Shown here piece by piece: positions 49,307-57,568 of a stretch of 64,000 nucleotides of DNA. The position numbers and the translations under genes are program-made. The DNA is taken from contig CAWDNZ010000005.1 of assembly GCA_963803845.1 (NCBI GenBank), positions 930,001-994,000 of the forward strand. Direction: 5' to 3'. The stretch's first letter is position 1, and each line of letters begins with the position of its first letter. The notes beneath the pieces were generated by a model. It ran no database searches, was not told the DNA's origin, and saw only the letters and a list, made by a program, of their open reading frames with translations. The stretch is from JABDIY01 sp963803845 (GTDB taxonomy: Bacteria > Actinomycetota > Acidimicrobiia > Acidimicrobiales > SZUA-35).

Positions 49307-51697
49307 ATGCGAGCAGTTCTTTCATGGATGCGGGAGTTCGCCGCCATCTCCGGCGAACCAAACGAGATAGCCGATCAACTCACGAGCCTCGGACTTGTGG
49401 TTGAGGAGATCCAGACCGTGGGTGCGGATTGGAAAGGGATCGTCGTTGCCGAGGTGCTCGATCTTCGCCCTCACCCCGAGGCGGACAAGATTCAGTTGGT
49501 AGACGTTGACACCGGCGACGGTGAGGCCCTTCAGATCTGCTGCGGGGCCTTCAACATGAGCGTTGGCAACAAGGTTGCCCTGGCCACTCTCGGTACCACA
49601 ATGCCGGACGGCTTGGAGATTGCTCGTCGTAAGCTGCGCGGCGAGTGGTCCAACGGAATGATCTGTTCATCCTCGGAACTGAAGCTGGATGCTCCGGACA
49701 ACGACGGGATCATGATCCTCGAGACCGACGCCCAGCTGGGCACGCCACTCAGCGAGGCGCTCGAGGCGTCCATCGACATCGTGTTCGACATCGATGTTGA
49801 GGGCAATCGACCCGATGCGCTGAGCGTTATTGGAATCACCCGAGATCTGGCAGCCAAACAAGGCGTGCCGTTCGTCCTGCCACGTCCGAAGATTGTGGAA
49901 AGCGGAGCCCCGTCGTCAAGCGTTTGCTCTGCTGAAATCGTCGACAATGATCTGTGCCCCCGCTTCGGGCTCCGAGTTCTGCGAAACATCACCAACGGTA
50001 AGTCCCCCGCATGGATGCAGAATCGTCTCACCGCGGCCGGGATGCGGCCCATCAGCACGATCGTCGACATTTCCAACTACGTGATGCTCGAAACCGGCCA
50101 TCCCAACCACACATTCGATCTCGACACGGTTCCTAGCGGTGCACTGAGGATCCGTCGTGCCCATCCCGGCGAGTCGCTCAAGACGCTCGATGGCGTTGAC
50201 CGAACTCTGGTAGCTCCCGATGGCTCTGGCATCGGCCGGGGACTGGGTGATGGTGTAATCGCAAATGCGTCGGACGAGGCCATTTCCCTCGCTGGTGTAA
50301 TGGGTGGCTTCACCACCGAGATCAGCGAGACCACTGCCAATGTCCTGCTCGAAGCTGCCGTTTGGGATCGTATGAGCATCGCTCATACATCCCGTCGCCT
50401 CAATCTGCGCAGCGAGGCTTCCACCCGATTTGAGCGTGGGGTTGACCACGCTGGCCTCGAACGGGCGCTCGATCGTTTCTGCGAGCTCGCCGCGGAAGTG
50501 GCTGGGGCGGAGATAGCCCCGGGTCGTGTGTTCGCTGACGCACCACCCGTTGCGCCGGTTGTCGTAACAACCCGGACGTCCATGATCAACCAGCTGTTGG
50601 GTACCGATCTGGACGCGACGGCCATGGTGGGCTTGTTGGAGCCGATTGGCTTTGCCTGTGGCGATCCCGCCACCATGGGCGAGCAGTTCGATGTCACCGT
50701 CCCTTCGTGGCGGCCCGACAGCACGATCGAGGCGGACATCGCTGAGGAGATCGGTCGCCACCTCGGCTTTGACAACATTGAGAATCAGGTGCCAGTGTCC
50801 ATCGAGACCGGCGAGCTGACTCAACTACAAAAGGCCCGGCGCCGAATTCGTCGTGCCTTCGCCAAGGTTGGCTGCGCCGAAGCCATGCCTATGCCGTTTC
50901 TCGCCCCTGGAGATCTGGCTGCCGCTGGACTTGGCGGCGATGCACTCACCTTGGCAAATCCGCTGGTTTCGGAAGAGTCGGTGCTCCGCACCTCGCTCCT
51001 TCCGGGTCTTCTCAAGGCGGTCGCCTACAACGCCTCCCATCGCCGGGCCGACGTTCGTCTTTTCGAACTTGGATCGGTCTATCACCCGAAGGCTGACGGT
51101 GAGCTTCCCGATGAGCCGGAGCAGGTGGCTGCCATCCTCGGTCAGGCGGATGCTGCGGAGTCAGTCAGGTTGCTTCGAGGTGTGGCGCAATTCTTGGGGC
51201 TCGATCTACGGGTGAAGAATGCGGAGCGAGCCGGGCTTCATCCCACTCGCGCCGCCGAAGTGATATTTCGTGGAAAGACTATTGGTGAGGTCGGTGAGGT
51301 CGATCCTGCTGTCGCTGAGGCGTTTGAGATCGACGGTCGGGTGGGATGGGTCCAGCTCGACGTCGCTGCGCTCACTGCTGGGCTCGCTGCGGTGCCGAAG
51401 GCGAAACCAGTCAGTCGTTTCCCCAGCAGTGACCTTGATCTGGCGTTCGTGGTGCCGGGCGAGGTTGAGGCGTCGGCCGTGCGTGATTCGCTCATGAAGG
51501 CGGGACGGCCATTGGTCCGGTCGGTCGAGTTGTTCGACGTGTTTCGGTCTGAACAACTGGGAGCCGGACGGCGGTCTTTGGCGTTCAGCGTTCGCCTCCA
51601 GGCCGATGATCGAACCTTGAGCGATGCAGACGTTCAGTCCACCCGCACCAAAATGATCAACGAGGTCACCAAACGCCACAAAGCGGAGCTGCGCTAG
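49307..51697 (+). CDS. pheT: phenylalanyl-tRNA synthetase beta subunit
   Basis: 796 residues, full length. The order is: tRNA-binding OB domain (VAEVLDLRPHPEADKIQLVDVDTGDGEALQICCGAFN), the B3/B4 editing domain (TVVDISNYVMLETGHPNHTFDLD; VMGGFTTEISETTANVLLEAAVW), the B5 domain (VPSWRPDSTIEADIAEEIGRHLGFDNI), a class II-like pseudo-catalytic core (LANPLVSEESVLRTSLLPGLLKAVAYN) and a C-terminal anticodon-binding FDX-ACB domain (RFPSSDLDLAFVVPGEVEASAV through RTKMINEVTKRHKAELR). GGGAG lies about 10 nt before the ATG. Confidence 0.96.
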   Translation: MRAVLSWMREFAAISGEPNEIADQLTSLGLVVEEIQTVGADWKGIVVAEVLDLRPHPEADKIQLVDVDTGDGEALQICCGAFNMSVGNKVALATLGTTMPDGLEIARRKLRGEWSNGMICSSSELKLDAPDNDGIMILETDAQLGTPLSEALEASIDIVFDIDVEGNRPDALSVIGITRDLAAKQGVPFVLPRPKIVESGAPSSSVCSAEIVDNDLCPRFGLRVLRNITNGKSPAWMQNRLTAAGMRPISTIVDISNYVMLETGHPNHTFDLDTVPSGALRIRRAHPGESLKTLDGVDRTLVAPDGSGIGRGLGDGVIANASDEAISLAGVMGGFTTEISETTANVLLEAAVWDRMSIAHTSRRLNLRSEASTRFERGVDHAGLERALDRFCELAAEVAGAEIAPGRVFADAPPVAPVVVTTRTSMINQLLGTDLDATAMVGLLEPIGFACGDPATMGEQFDVTVPSWRPDSTIEADIAEEIGRHLGFDNIENQVPVSIETGELTQLQKARRRIRRAFAKVGCAEAMPMPFLAPGDLAAAGLGGDALTLANPLVSEESVLRTSLLPGLLKAVAYNASHRRADVRLFELGSVYHPKADGELPDEPEQVAAILGQADAAESVRLLRGVAQFLGLDLRVKNAERAGLHPTRAAEVIFRGKTIGEVGEVDPAVAEAFEIDGRVGWVQLDVAALTAGLAAVPKAKPVSRFPSSDLDLAFVVPGEVEASAVRDSLMKAGRPLVRSVELFDVFRSEQLGAGRRSLAFSVRLQADDRTLSDADVQSTRTKMINEVTKRHKAELR

Positions 51698-51748
51698 CGG
51701 GCACCCGGCAGCCAAGTGTTTGGTCGCTGAGGTTGGTTCGACCCGAGG

Positions 51749-51812
51749 AGCCAGGAGTGAGAAGTGGATCTTGGTGGTTGCAAACCAAGAAGAGCCCGCC
51801 CCTGGCTTTTGT
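51749..51812 (+). terminator. possible branched terminator after pheT
   Basis: An outer 7-bp stem (AGCCAGG at 51749-51755 with CCTGGCT at 51801-51807) encloses a 6-bp hairpin (CTTGGT/ACCAAG at 51770-51789) and is followed by TTTTG. It lies about 50 bp after the pheT stop. The rest of 51698-51904 shows no gene. Confidence 0.35.
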
Positions 51813-51904
51813 TGGCTGGATCCTCTCATCTGACCCAACTCGTCGAGGAGCACGGTGGACGAAAAGGTGTTGGCACACCCTGAGCCACTGACCTCAAAGG
51901 AGCT

Positions 51905-52198
51905 CTAGGAGCGGAGTATCTGAGCGGGAGCGTTCAGCAGCTCAAATGTAAGCGAGCTGTCAGGAAACTCCGTCGTGGTCGGCACGGCATTGCCCGTGAT
52001 TGAGGTGGCTCGGTTGTTGAAGGCCCATAAGTAGTTGGCGCGTCCGATGCTGGCTGGATTGACGTGACGGCCTCGGCTTGGGTCGGAGCGTGATTGAGGT
52101 CATCGCCATTCCCGCAAGACGCCATCGCCATTCCCGCAAGACGCCATCGCCAGCGTCACGATGAGCGCTTTCGCTGTGGTCATCTGCAGTCGTTCCAC
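51905..52198 (-). pseudogene. small lipoprotein gene disrupted by a 22-bp tandem duplication
   Basis: A GTG at 52198 with GGGGG about 8 nt upstream starts a good type II signal peptide (TAKALIVTLAMASCGNGD). Immediately after the lipobox Cys a 22-bp unit is repeated (52101-52144), which shifts the frame to an early stop. With one copy removed, the frame continues into a Pro/Thr/Ala-rich mature part (DLNHAPTQAEAVTSIQPAS, TTYGPSTTEPP). A second shift is likely near 52000, because the following sequence reads sensibly only in another frame (VPTTTEFPDSSLTFELLNAP) to TAG at 51905-51907. I regard it as a decayed surface lipoprotein of unknown role. Confidence 0.5.
52101..52152 (+). repeat. tandem direct repeat, 22-bp unit, two full copies plus 8 bp
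   Basis: Copies occupy 52101-52122 and 52123-52144 and are identical; the first 8 bases are repeated again at 52145-52152. The duplication junction lies in the signal-peptide end of the lipoprotein pseudogene. Because 22 is not a multiple of 3 it changes the reading frame. Confidence 0.92.
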
Positions 52199-52214
52199 TG
52201 TCACACCCCCTAAC

Positions 52215-52220
52215 GATAAT
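52215..52220 (+). promoter_or_regulatory. -10 element GATAAT before DUF222-HNH gene
   Basis: GATAAT ends 6 nt before the ATG at 52227, so the transcript is probably leaderless. It sits between this gene and the divergent lipoprotein pseudogene. Confidence 0.45.
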
Positions 52221-52226
52221 TGAGGT

Positions 52227-53564
52227 ATGAGGTTCTCCGATCCATCAGCATCCGGTGGCCACCGTCCGGCCATGGCGTTGCAGATGCACTTGGATCAGAT
52301 TGCCGAGGGGCTTGCTGCAATGCCTGTGATTCTCGAATCGCTCAACGAGGGAGCCGACCTTGTCCGGTCGATCGGCAGGGTCGAACGGGCACTGGAAGGG
52401 GCAAAGATGCAGGTAGCCCGCCAGATCGATGACTTCCGAATTGACGGCAAGTCCCTTTCCGCCGAAGACATCTTGGCCGCGTCAGGAAAGTTGTCCGATG
52501 GTGGCGCCAAGCGTGCGGCACGGCGAGCTCATCTGGCCCGCAGCCTGCCCAACGTCGGTGCTGCCGGTGATGCCGGCCAACTAGGTGCTGAGCATCTCGA
52601 CGCCATTGCCTTGGCTCGGTGGAAGCTGCGCAACAACCCTCAGTGGCAAGCAGCGTTCGACCAGAACGACCCGGCCATCACCCACAAGGCCGGCAAGATG
52701 AGGCTTGGCCCGTTCCGGCAGTGGCTGCGCCAACTCGTCACCGACCTGTCAGACGACGGGGCAAATGATCTGGAATCGGAACGAGCCCGAAATCGATTCC
52801 GGATGGGAAGAACCGAATCCGGGCGGCTGAGCGGCTCGTTCGAGTTGGATGCGCTGTCCGGCGAGATCCTTCGAAACATGGTGCGCTCCCGATCGCGGTC
52901 ACTCGCAAAACAGAAGACCAACGCCGGTGAGGAAGCGCACTACGGCGAACAGCTGGACGCCGAGGCGTTCATTGACTTGATTTCTTCCGGCGGACCTCCG
53001 GGACGACCAATGATCAATGCAGTGGTCGATCTTGAGACTCTGAAAGATGCTCCTCATCCCGCATCGGTCAAGCGGACCGAGGGTGGCCTCGATCTGCCGC
53101 TGAGCTTGATTCAGCGGTTCTTGTGCGATTCCTGGATCCGCCACGTCGGCCTCGATCAGAACGGAGTGCCGCTGGCGGTCGGTCGGGCCTCTCGCACTGC
53201 TACAGAGGCCCAACGATCGGCGCTGGCGGTGATGTACGAAACATGCGCCTGCTGCGAAACAGCATTTGCGGACTGCGAGATCCATCACATCATTCCCTGG
53301 GAATCGGGCGGTCTCACCGACCTGGCCAATCTGATCCCGCTTTGCAGTACCCATCATCACAAAGTGCACGAGGGCGGGTGGTCGATCCGCTTGGATGCCA
53401 ATCGAAACCTGAGACTCTTCGCACCTTCTGGTGAGTTGTGGCAAACCTTTGCCCTCCAATCCGCGGCGATCACTCACCTTCGGCGAAGAAGGCTGAAGCT
53501 GCGGGAATGGTCAGCTACTCATGGCTCACCACCGGATGAACGAAGGTGGGACACAAGTGAATAG
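52227..53564 (+). CDS. DUF222 / HNH endonuclease family protein (13E12-type)
   Basis: 445 residues. The N-terminal two-thirds is the helical DUF222 region (VRSIGRVERALEGAKMQVARQI through GSFELDALSGEILRNMV). The C-terminal HNH nuclease domain has two zinc-knuckle Cys in CACCETAF, then CEIHHIIPWESGGLTDLANLIPLCSTHHHKVHEGGW with the catalytic HH, Asn and His. These proteins are abundant and often multicopy in Actinobacteria (13E12 repeat family in Mycobacterium). Their role is uncertain, and association with mobile introns or phage has been suggested. No intron, inverted repeats or target duplication is visible here. Confidence 0.85.
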   Translation: MRFSDPSASGGHRPAMALQMHLDQIAEGLAAMPVILESLNEGADLVRSIGRVERALEGAKMQVARQIDDFRIDGKSLSAEDILAASGKLSDGGAKRAARRAHLARSLPNVGAAGDAGQLGAEHLDAIALARWKLRNNPQWQAAFDQNDPAITHKAGKMRLGPFRQWLRQLVTDLSDDGANDLESERARNRFRMGRTESGRLSGSFELDALSGEILRNMVRSRSRSLAKQKTNAGEEAHYGEQLDAEAFIDLISSGGPPGRPMINAVVDLETLKDAPHPASVKRTEGGLDLPLSLIQRFLCDSWIRHVGLDQNGVPLAVGRASRTATEAQRSALAVMYETCACCETAFADCEIHHIIPWESGGLTDLANLIPLCSTHHHKVHEGGWSIRLDANRNLRLFAPSGELWQTFALQSAAITHLRRRRLKLREWSATHGSPPDERRWDTSE

Positions 53565-53793
53565 CCCGAAACCGCCCAGTCGGGCGGCCTCGGCACGTCT
53601 GAGGGTCTTCCCAATCGGTCTCGTGGATTTACCGCTGGAGCCCCAGGACGTACCCGGTGCGGGCGTCAATTCACGAATCATCAGTGTCCGAACTGGAGCG
53701 GTCCGCAATGAAAAGTCGGTGCCAAACGGGCAAACGGAAAACTCTGCAAACTGGCGAACCGATACCGGATCAAGCCGGCGCCGAAGAGAGTCG

Positions 53794-53799
53794 TAGAAT
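53794..53799 (+). promoter_or_regulatory. -10 element TAGAAT before pepF
   Basis: TAGAAT ends 6 nt before the GTG at 53806. There is no ribosome-binding site between them, which fits a leaderless mRNA. The region from 53565 to this site holds no supported gene. Confidence 0.5.
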
Positions 53800-53805
53800 A
53801 GAGCT

Positions 53806-55599
53806 GTGACTGACACCCAGAATGCTGATCTAACCGCCGCCGAAGTTGCATGGAAGCTCGACTCGCTGCTCGAAGGGCAAACGCCAGACGAAATGCTGGA
53901 TATTGCCGACGAACGGTCGCAGGGGATCGAGACCAGATTCAAAGGCAAAGTCGCTGAGCTGGACGCAGCAGGACTGGCCGACATGTTTCGTCAGCTCGGT
54001 GAGCTCAACGAGCTGATCAGCCGTGCCGGCCACTACGTGATGCTCCAATTCAGCGTGGACACTCAGAACCCCGAACTGGGGGCGGCCATGGCGTCGATGC
54101 AAGAACGATCCACGGTGATCGGTACTCGACTCATCTTCGTAGACCTCGAATGGGCAGCGGTTGCTGATGATCGGGCCGCGGAGCTCATCGCCGATCCGGC
54201 CGTGACATTCGTGAAGCATCATCTAGAGAACATGCGCCGTATGCGGCCCTACCTCCTCTCCGAAGACGCCGAAACCGTCCTTAGCCAGACCTCACCCACG
54301 GGTGCTGCCGCATGGGTGCGCCTTTTCGATGAGCTCACCAGTTCTATTCAGGTCGAGCTTGACGGAGAGACGCTGCCGCTCGACGGTGGGCTTTCGAAGC
54401 TGCAGCACCCGGACCGGGAGGTTCGCAAAGCGGCGGCCCATGCAGTCTCGGCTGGCCTCGAACCAGGCCTCCGCACGCGTGCCTACGTCTACAACACTCT
54501 GCTGTTGGACAAATCGATCGACGACCGGATGCGAGGCTTCGACACCTGGATCAGTGCACGAAACATGAGCAACGAAGCATCGGATGAGTCGGTGCAGGCG
54601 CTGATCGACGCCGTTGTTCGCCGCTACGACATTCCGCACCGGTGGTATGGCCTGAAAGCAAAGGTTCTGGGCCTGGACAAGTTGGCCGACTACGACCGGG
54701 GCGCATCTGTGGCGGAGTCCGATGAAACCATCGGATGGAGCCGGGCTACCGGCATCGTGACCGATGCCTATGCGTCGTTCTCCGACGAGCTGGCCGGAGT
54801 CGTTGGCCGGTTCATCAATGAAGACTGGATCGACGCCCCCACGCGACCGGGCAAGCGGGGTGGAGCATTCTGTGCATACACCGTGCCCAGTCACCACCCC
54901 TACGTGATGCTCAACTGGACCGGTCGCACCCGGGATGTGCTCACGTTGGCTCACGAGTTGGGTCACGGCGTGCACGCTTATCTCGCTCGGGAGCAGGGGA
55001 TCTACCACCAGACCACGCCCCTCACCCTTGCTGAGACTGCGTCAGTTTTCGGTGAGACCGTCACCAACAACCGGCTTCTCAGCATGATCGACGATCCCGC
55101 CGAACGGTTCAGCCTGCTGTCCAGCACCCTGGAAGATTCGATCGCCACCGTCTTCCGCCAGATCGCCATGAACCGCTTTGAAGATCGCTGTCACACGATC
55201 AGGCGGGACGAAGGCGAGCTTTCGGTGGAGCGCTTCGGTGATGTCTGGACCGAGACCCAGGCCGCAGTGCTCGGGGATTCGGTGGAAATCACCGAGGGGT
55301 ACCGCAACTGGTGGAGCTACATCCCTCACTTCATGGGGACACCCGGGTACGTGTATGCCTACGCCTATGGCCAACTCCTGGCGCTTAGCGTGTACGCCCG
55401 CTATGCCGCCGAGGGCGATGCGTTTGTGCCCGCTTATCTGGACCTCCTTCGAGCCGGGGGATCCAAGAGCCCCGAGGAACTGGGCAAGATCGTGCAGTGT
55501 GATCTCAGCGACCCCGGTTTTTGGGACGCTGGGCTGCTCATCGTCGATGGCCAGCTAGATGCCGCCGAGAAAGCCGCTAAGGCCGCCGGCCGGCTGTAG
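53806..55599 (+). CDS. pepF: oligoendopeptidase F (M3 family metallopeptidase)
   Basis: 597 residues. The N-terminal helical part (WKLDSLLEGQTPDEMLDIADERSQGIETRFKGKVAEL) and GGAFCAYTVPSHHPYVMLNWTGRTRDVLTLAHELGHGVHAYLAR match the M3B family. The zinc site is HELGH at 383-387, and the downstream Glu is in TLAETASVFGETVTN. YNWWSY-like GYRNWWSYIPHFMGTPGYVYAYAYGQLLALSVY is the conserved C-terminal block. It hydrolyses peptides of about 7-17 residues in the cytoplasm. It is transcribed alone and ends at a strong hairpin. Confidence 0.9.
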   Translation: MTDTQNADLTAAEVAWKLDSLLEGQTPDEMLDIADERSQGIETRFKGKVAELDAAGLADMFRQLGELNELISRAGHYVMLQFSVDTQNPELGAAMASMQERSTVIGTRLIFVDLEWAAVADDRAAELIADPAVTFVKHHLENMRRMRPYLLSEDAETVLSQTSPTGAAAWVRLFDELTSSIQVELDGETLPLDGGLSKLQHPDREVRKAAAHAVSAGLEPGLRTRAYVYNTLLLDKSIDDRMRGFDTWISARNMSNEASDESVQALIDAVVRRYDIPHRWYGLKAKVLGLDKLADYDRGASVAESDETIGWSRATGIVTDAYASFSDELAGVVGRFINEDWIDAPTRPGKRGGAFCAYTVPSHHPYVMLNWTGRTRDVLTLAHELGHGVHAYLAREQGIYHQTTPLTLAETASVFGETVTNNRLLSMIDDPAERFSLLSSTLEDSIATVFRQIAMNRFEDRCHTIRRDEGELSVERFGDVWTETQAAVLGDSVEITEGYRNWWSYIPHFMGTPGYVYAYAYGQLLALSVYARYAAEGDAFVPAYLDLLRAGGSKSPEELGKIVQCDLSDPGFWDAGLLIVDGQLDAAEKAAKAAGRL

Positions 55600-55618
55600 A
55601 CGGGGCCCAACAAGAGCG

Positions 55619-55660
55619 GGCGGGGTTGCGTTCTGTTCCGCCCTAGAACACAACCCCGCC
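55619..55660. terminator. strong hairpin between convergent pepF and uridine kinase genes
   Basis: A 16-bp inverted repeat with one mismatch: GGCGGGGTTG-C-GTTCT at 55619-55634 pairs with AGAAC-A-CAACCCCGCC at 55645-55660, with a 10-nt loop. There is no T-run on either side, as is often the case for actinobacterial terminators. Its place between convergent genes suggests it acts in both directions. No gene is visible in 55600-55801. Confidence 0.6.
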
Positions 55661-55801
55661 GGCTCGATCGCTCCGGCGGCTGGCCCTCATTGTGAGGCCC
55701 CGCAGCGTCCTCATCGTTCTAGGGCCGCACCACAGCAGAGTCAAGCGAAACCACAGAAATTGTCTCCCGGAGTCCACCTTGGCAACTCCTAGCGGTCTGA
55801 C

Positions 55802-56422
55802 TCAGACCCTGGCCAGTGCCCGCTGAATCTGTTCCACAACCAATTCGGCCGCTTGGTGGACCTCGATCTTGGCATGCTCGAACACCACGTCGGCATGGAT
55901 CGCCGATGGAGAAACGTATTCATCGTGCATGGGCTTCACCGTTGCGGCGAACTGTTTACGGACCGCTGCCTCGGTCCGGCCCCGCTCCAGCACGTCACGC
56001 TCGATTCGGCGATCCAGGCGAACGTCCTCGGGACACTCACGGAAGATCCGCATATCAAACTGGGACACCAGTCGTTCATCGGAAAGCAGGAGGATTCCGT
56101 CCACAACCACTACCGGTGCTGGCTCGATGCGTCGGGTCTCCTGGAGTCGGGTGTGGGTGGCAAAGTCATAGATCGGGCAATCGACGGGTTCGTCGCATGC
56201 CAACATCGCCAGATGCTGGGCAAACAGCGCCATATCGAGGCTGTCGGGGTGATCGTAGTTCACCTCCGCTCGCTCCTCGGGGGTGAGCCCGGACTGGTCG
56301 CAGTAATAAGCATCAAATGCCAGAAGTGAAGCAGTTTCGGACCCCAGGCCCCGGAGTACGGTTGCCGCCAGGGTGCTCTTGCCCGAACAGCTACCGCCGC
56401 ACACTGCCACGAGGAAACTCAT
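55802..56422 (-). CDS. udk: uridine kinase
   Basis: 206 residues from ATG 56422 (MSFLVAVCGGSCSGKST). The P-loop is GGSCSGKST (9-17). LLAFDAYYCDQSGLTPEERAEVNYDHPDSLDMALFAQHL is the nucleoside-binding block of the Udk/PRK family, CPIYDFATHTR and VVVVDGILLLSDERL follow, and RRIERDVLERGRT is the lid. It phosphorylates uridine or cytidine in pyrimidine salvage. The frame stays open further upstream, but the residues before this ATG have no counterpart. It diverges from the pyrophosphatase gene, 59 bp apart. Confidence 0.85.
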   Translation of the reverse strand: MSFLVAVCGGSCSGKSTLAATVLRGLGSETASLLAFDAYYCDQSGLTPEERAEVNYDHPDSLDMALFAQHLAMLACDEPVDCPIYDFATHTRLQETRRIEPAPVVVVDGILLLSDERLVSQFDMRIFRECPEDVRLDRRIERDVLERGRTEAAVRKQFAATVKPMHDEYVSPSAIHADVVFEHAKIEVHQAAELVVEQIQRALARV

Positions 56423-56469
56423 GGAATAGCAGTGTACGTGAGTGTCATCGCTGGGGCCTCTGATTCGGG

Positions 56470-56475
56470 CACACT
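56470..56475 (+). promoter_or_regulatory. -10-like CACACT before pyrophosphatase gene
   Basis: CACACT followed by 6 nt and ATG 56482. The same hexamer with the same spacing precedes the GTG of the MogA/MoaB-like gene at 19846. Confidence 0.3.
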
Positions 56476-56481
56476 CAAGGT

Positions 56482-57120
56482 ATGACGCAGACCCATGATC
56501 GCTATCGCGCCCATCCGTGGCACGGATTGTCCACAGGCGAGTCTCCTCCCAACATTGTTGACGCATATATCGAGATCACTCCCAACGATGCCGTGAAGTA
56601 CGAGATCGACAAACGAACCGGTTACCTGCGGGTAGATCGGCCCCAGGGTTCCTCGGCTCTGCCACCCACCCTGTACGGGTTCATTCCCCGCACCTATTGC
56701 GGTGACAAGGTGGCCGCTCTCACGCCGTCCGCTGAAGTTGGCGACAAAGATCCCCTGGATATCTGTGTACTTTCCCAGCAGCGCATCGAACGAGCCGAAA
56801 TCGTGGTGCCAGCCCGAGTTGTTGGCGGAATCGCCCTACTGGACGGTGGCGAAGCCGACGACAAGATTATCGCGGTGCTCCAAAGTGACCCGGTGTTCGA
56901 CTACGCCACCGATCTCAAGCATCTACCCAATGCGGTGGTGGAACGAATCGTGCACTACTTCGGCACCTACAAGATCAAGTTTTCCGAAGGTGCGGATTAC
57001 AACCCGATCGAGGTTGTCGGCACCTATGGCGTCGATCATGCCCGCCTTGTGGTGGGAGCGAGCATGGCCGATTACACCGATACGTTCGCAATTGCGGATG
57101 GTTCCGGTGAGGATCGCTGA
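56482..57120 (+). CDS. ppa: inorganic pyrophosphatase, family I
   Basis: 212 residues. The conserved soluble pyrophosphatase elements are DAYIEITPNDAVKYEIDKRTGYLRVDRP (substrate-binding Lys and Tyr), PPTLYGFIPRTYCGDKVA, the signature GDKDPLDICVLS (metal-binding Asp) and GGEADDKIIAVL (Asp pair) with HYFGTYK. It drives biosynthetic reactions by hydrolysing PPi. The sequence has slightly extended N- and C-termini compared with the ~170-residue E. coli enzyme and lies closer to a family I subgroup with about 210 residues. Confidence 0.88.
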   Translation: MTQTHDRYRAHPWHGLSTGESPPNIVDAYIEITPNDAVKYEIDKRTGYLRVDRPQGSSALPPTLYGFIPRTYCGDKVAALTPSAEVGDKDPLDICVLSQQRIERAEIVVPARVVGGIALLDGGEADDKIIAVLQSDPVFDYATDLKHLPNAVVERIVHYFGTYKIKFSEGADYNPIEVVGTYGVDHARLVVGASMADYTDTFAIADGSGEDR

Positions 57121-57151
57121 GCCCACGACCGGGCGTGAGCCTCGGCCTGTC

Positions 57152-57514
57152 TCAAACGCCGGTGAGATCTCGCAGTGAGCGGAGAATCGATTCACCGTAG
57201 AGCAGCGAAATAACCCCCAAGCCGATGAAGAGGGCCAGGCTGAAAAGGATGGCCCCCATGGGAACCGGGCCATGCTCAGGGATCCCGGGCGTCCGGGCCC
57301 GTATCCAGCGAACCAGGGAATTGTCCGGCTTGATGAGGTTCAAGCCAACGATGATCGTAAGAATTCCTTGTCCCGGCAAAACCAGCATTGCGATCCCCGC
57401 CATTACCACGAGCACGCCAAGGACAATCCTAACGATGTGCTTCCAGCCGGTGGTTTCTTCACCGGCCTGGATACCCGGCGCTAAGTCGGAATAGTCGAGT
57501 TCCACAGACTCCAC
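57152..57514 (-). CDS. PGPGW-like small membrane protein
   Basis: 120 residues. Two transmembrane regions: HIVRIVLGVLVVMAGIAMLVLPGQGILTIIVGLNLI (about 26-61), which contains the LPGQG motif of the PGPGW family, and MGAILFSLALFIGLGVISLL (about 86-105). Function unknown. The start may be GTG 57514 or GTG 57505; the latter follows TACTGT by 7 nt. Confidence 0.65.
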   Translation of the reverse strand: MESVELDYSDLAPGIQAGEETTGWKHIVRIVLGVLVVMAGIAMLVLPGQGILTIIVGLNLIKPDNSLVRWIRARTPGIPEHGPVPMGAILFSLALFIGLGVISLLYGESILRSLRDLTGV

Positions 57515-57568
57515 AGTAGTGGCCCGGCGTGCGGTCGATCCATCAAAGTCTCCGGCGAATCGAAGTTG

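Noticed and set aside
51700..51760. tRNA-like GGTTCGACCC segment
   Set aside because: No acceptor stem or anticodon arm could be built around it; a terminator-like fold is more convincing.
52227..53564. DUF222-HNH gene as a mobile intron or insertion element
   Set aside because: No flanking inverted repeats, target duplication or intron structure is visible; the nearby 22-bp repeat is a simple tandem duplication.
53521..53805. Small ORF downstream of the HNH gene
   Set aside because: It overlaps the HNH end in another frame, with Arg/Ser-rich sequence and no ribosome-binding site; the pepF promoter occupies its end.
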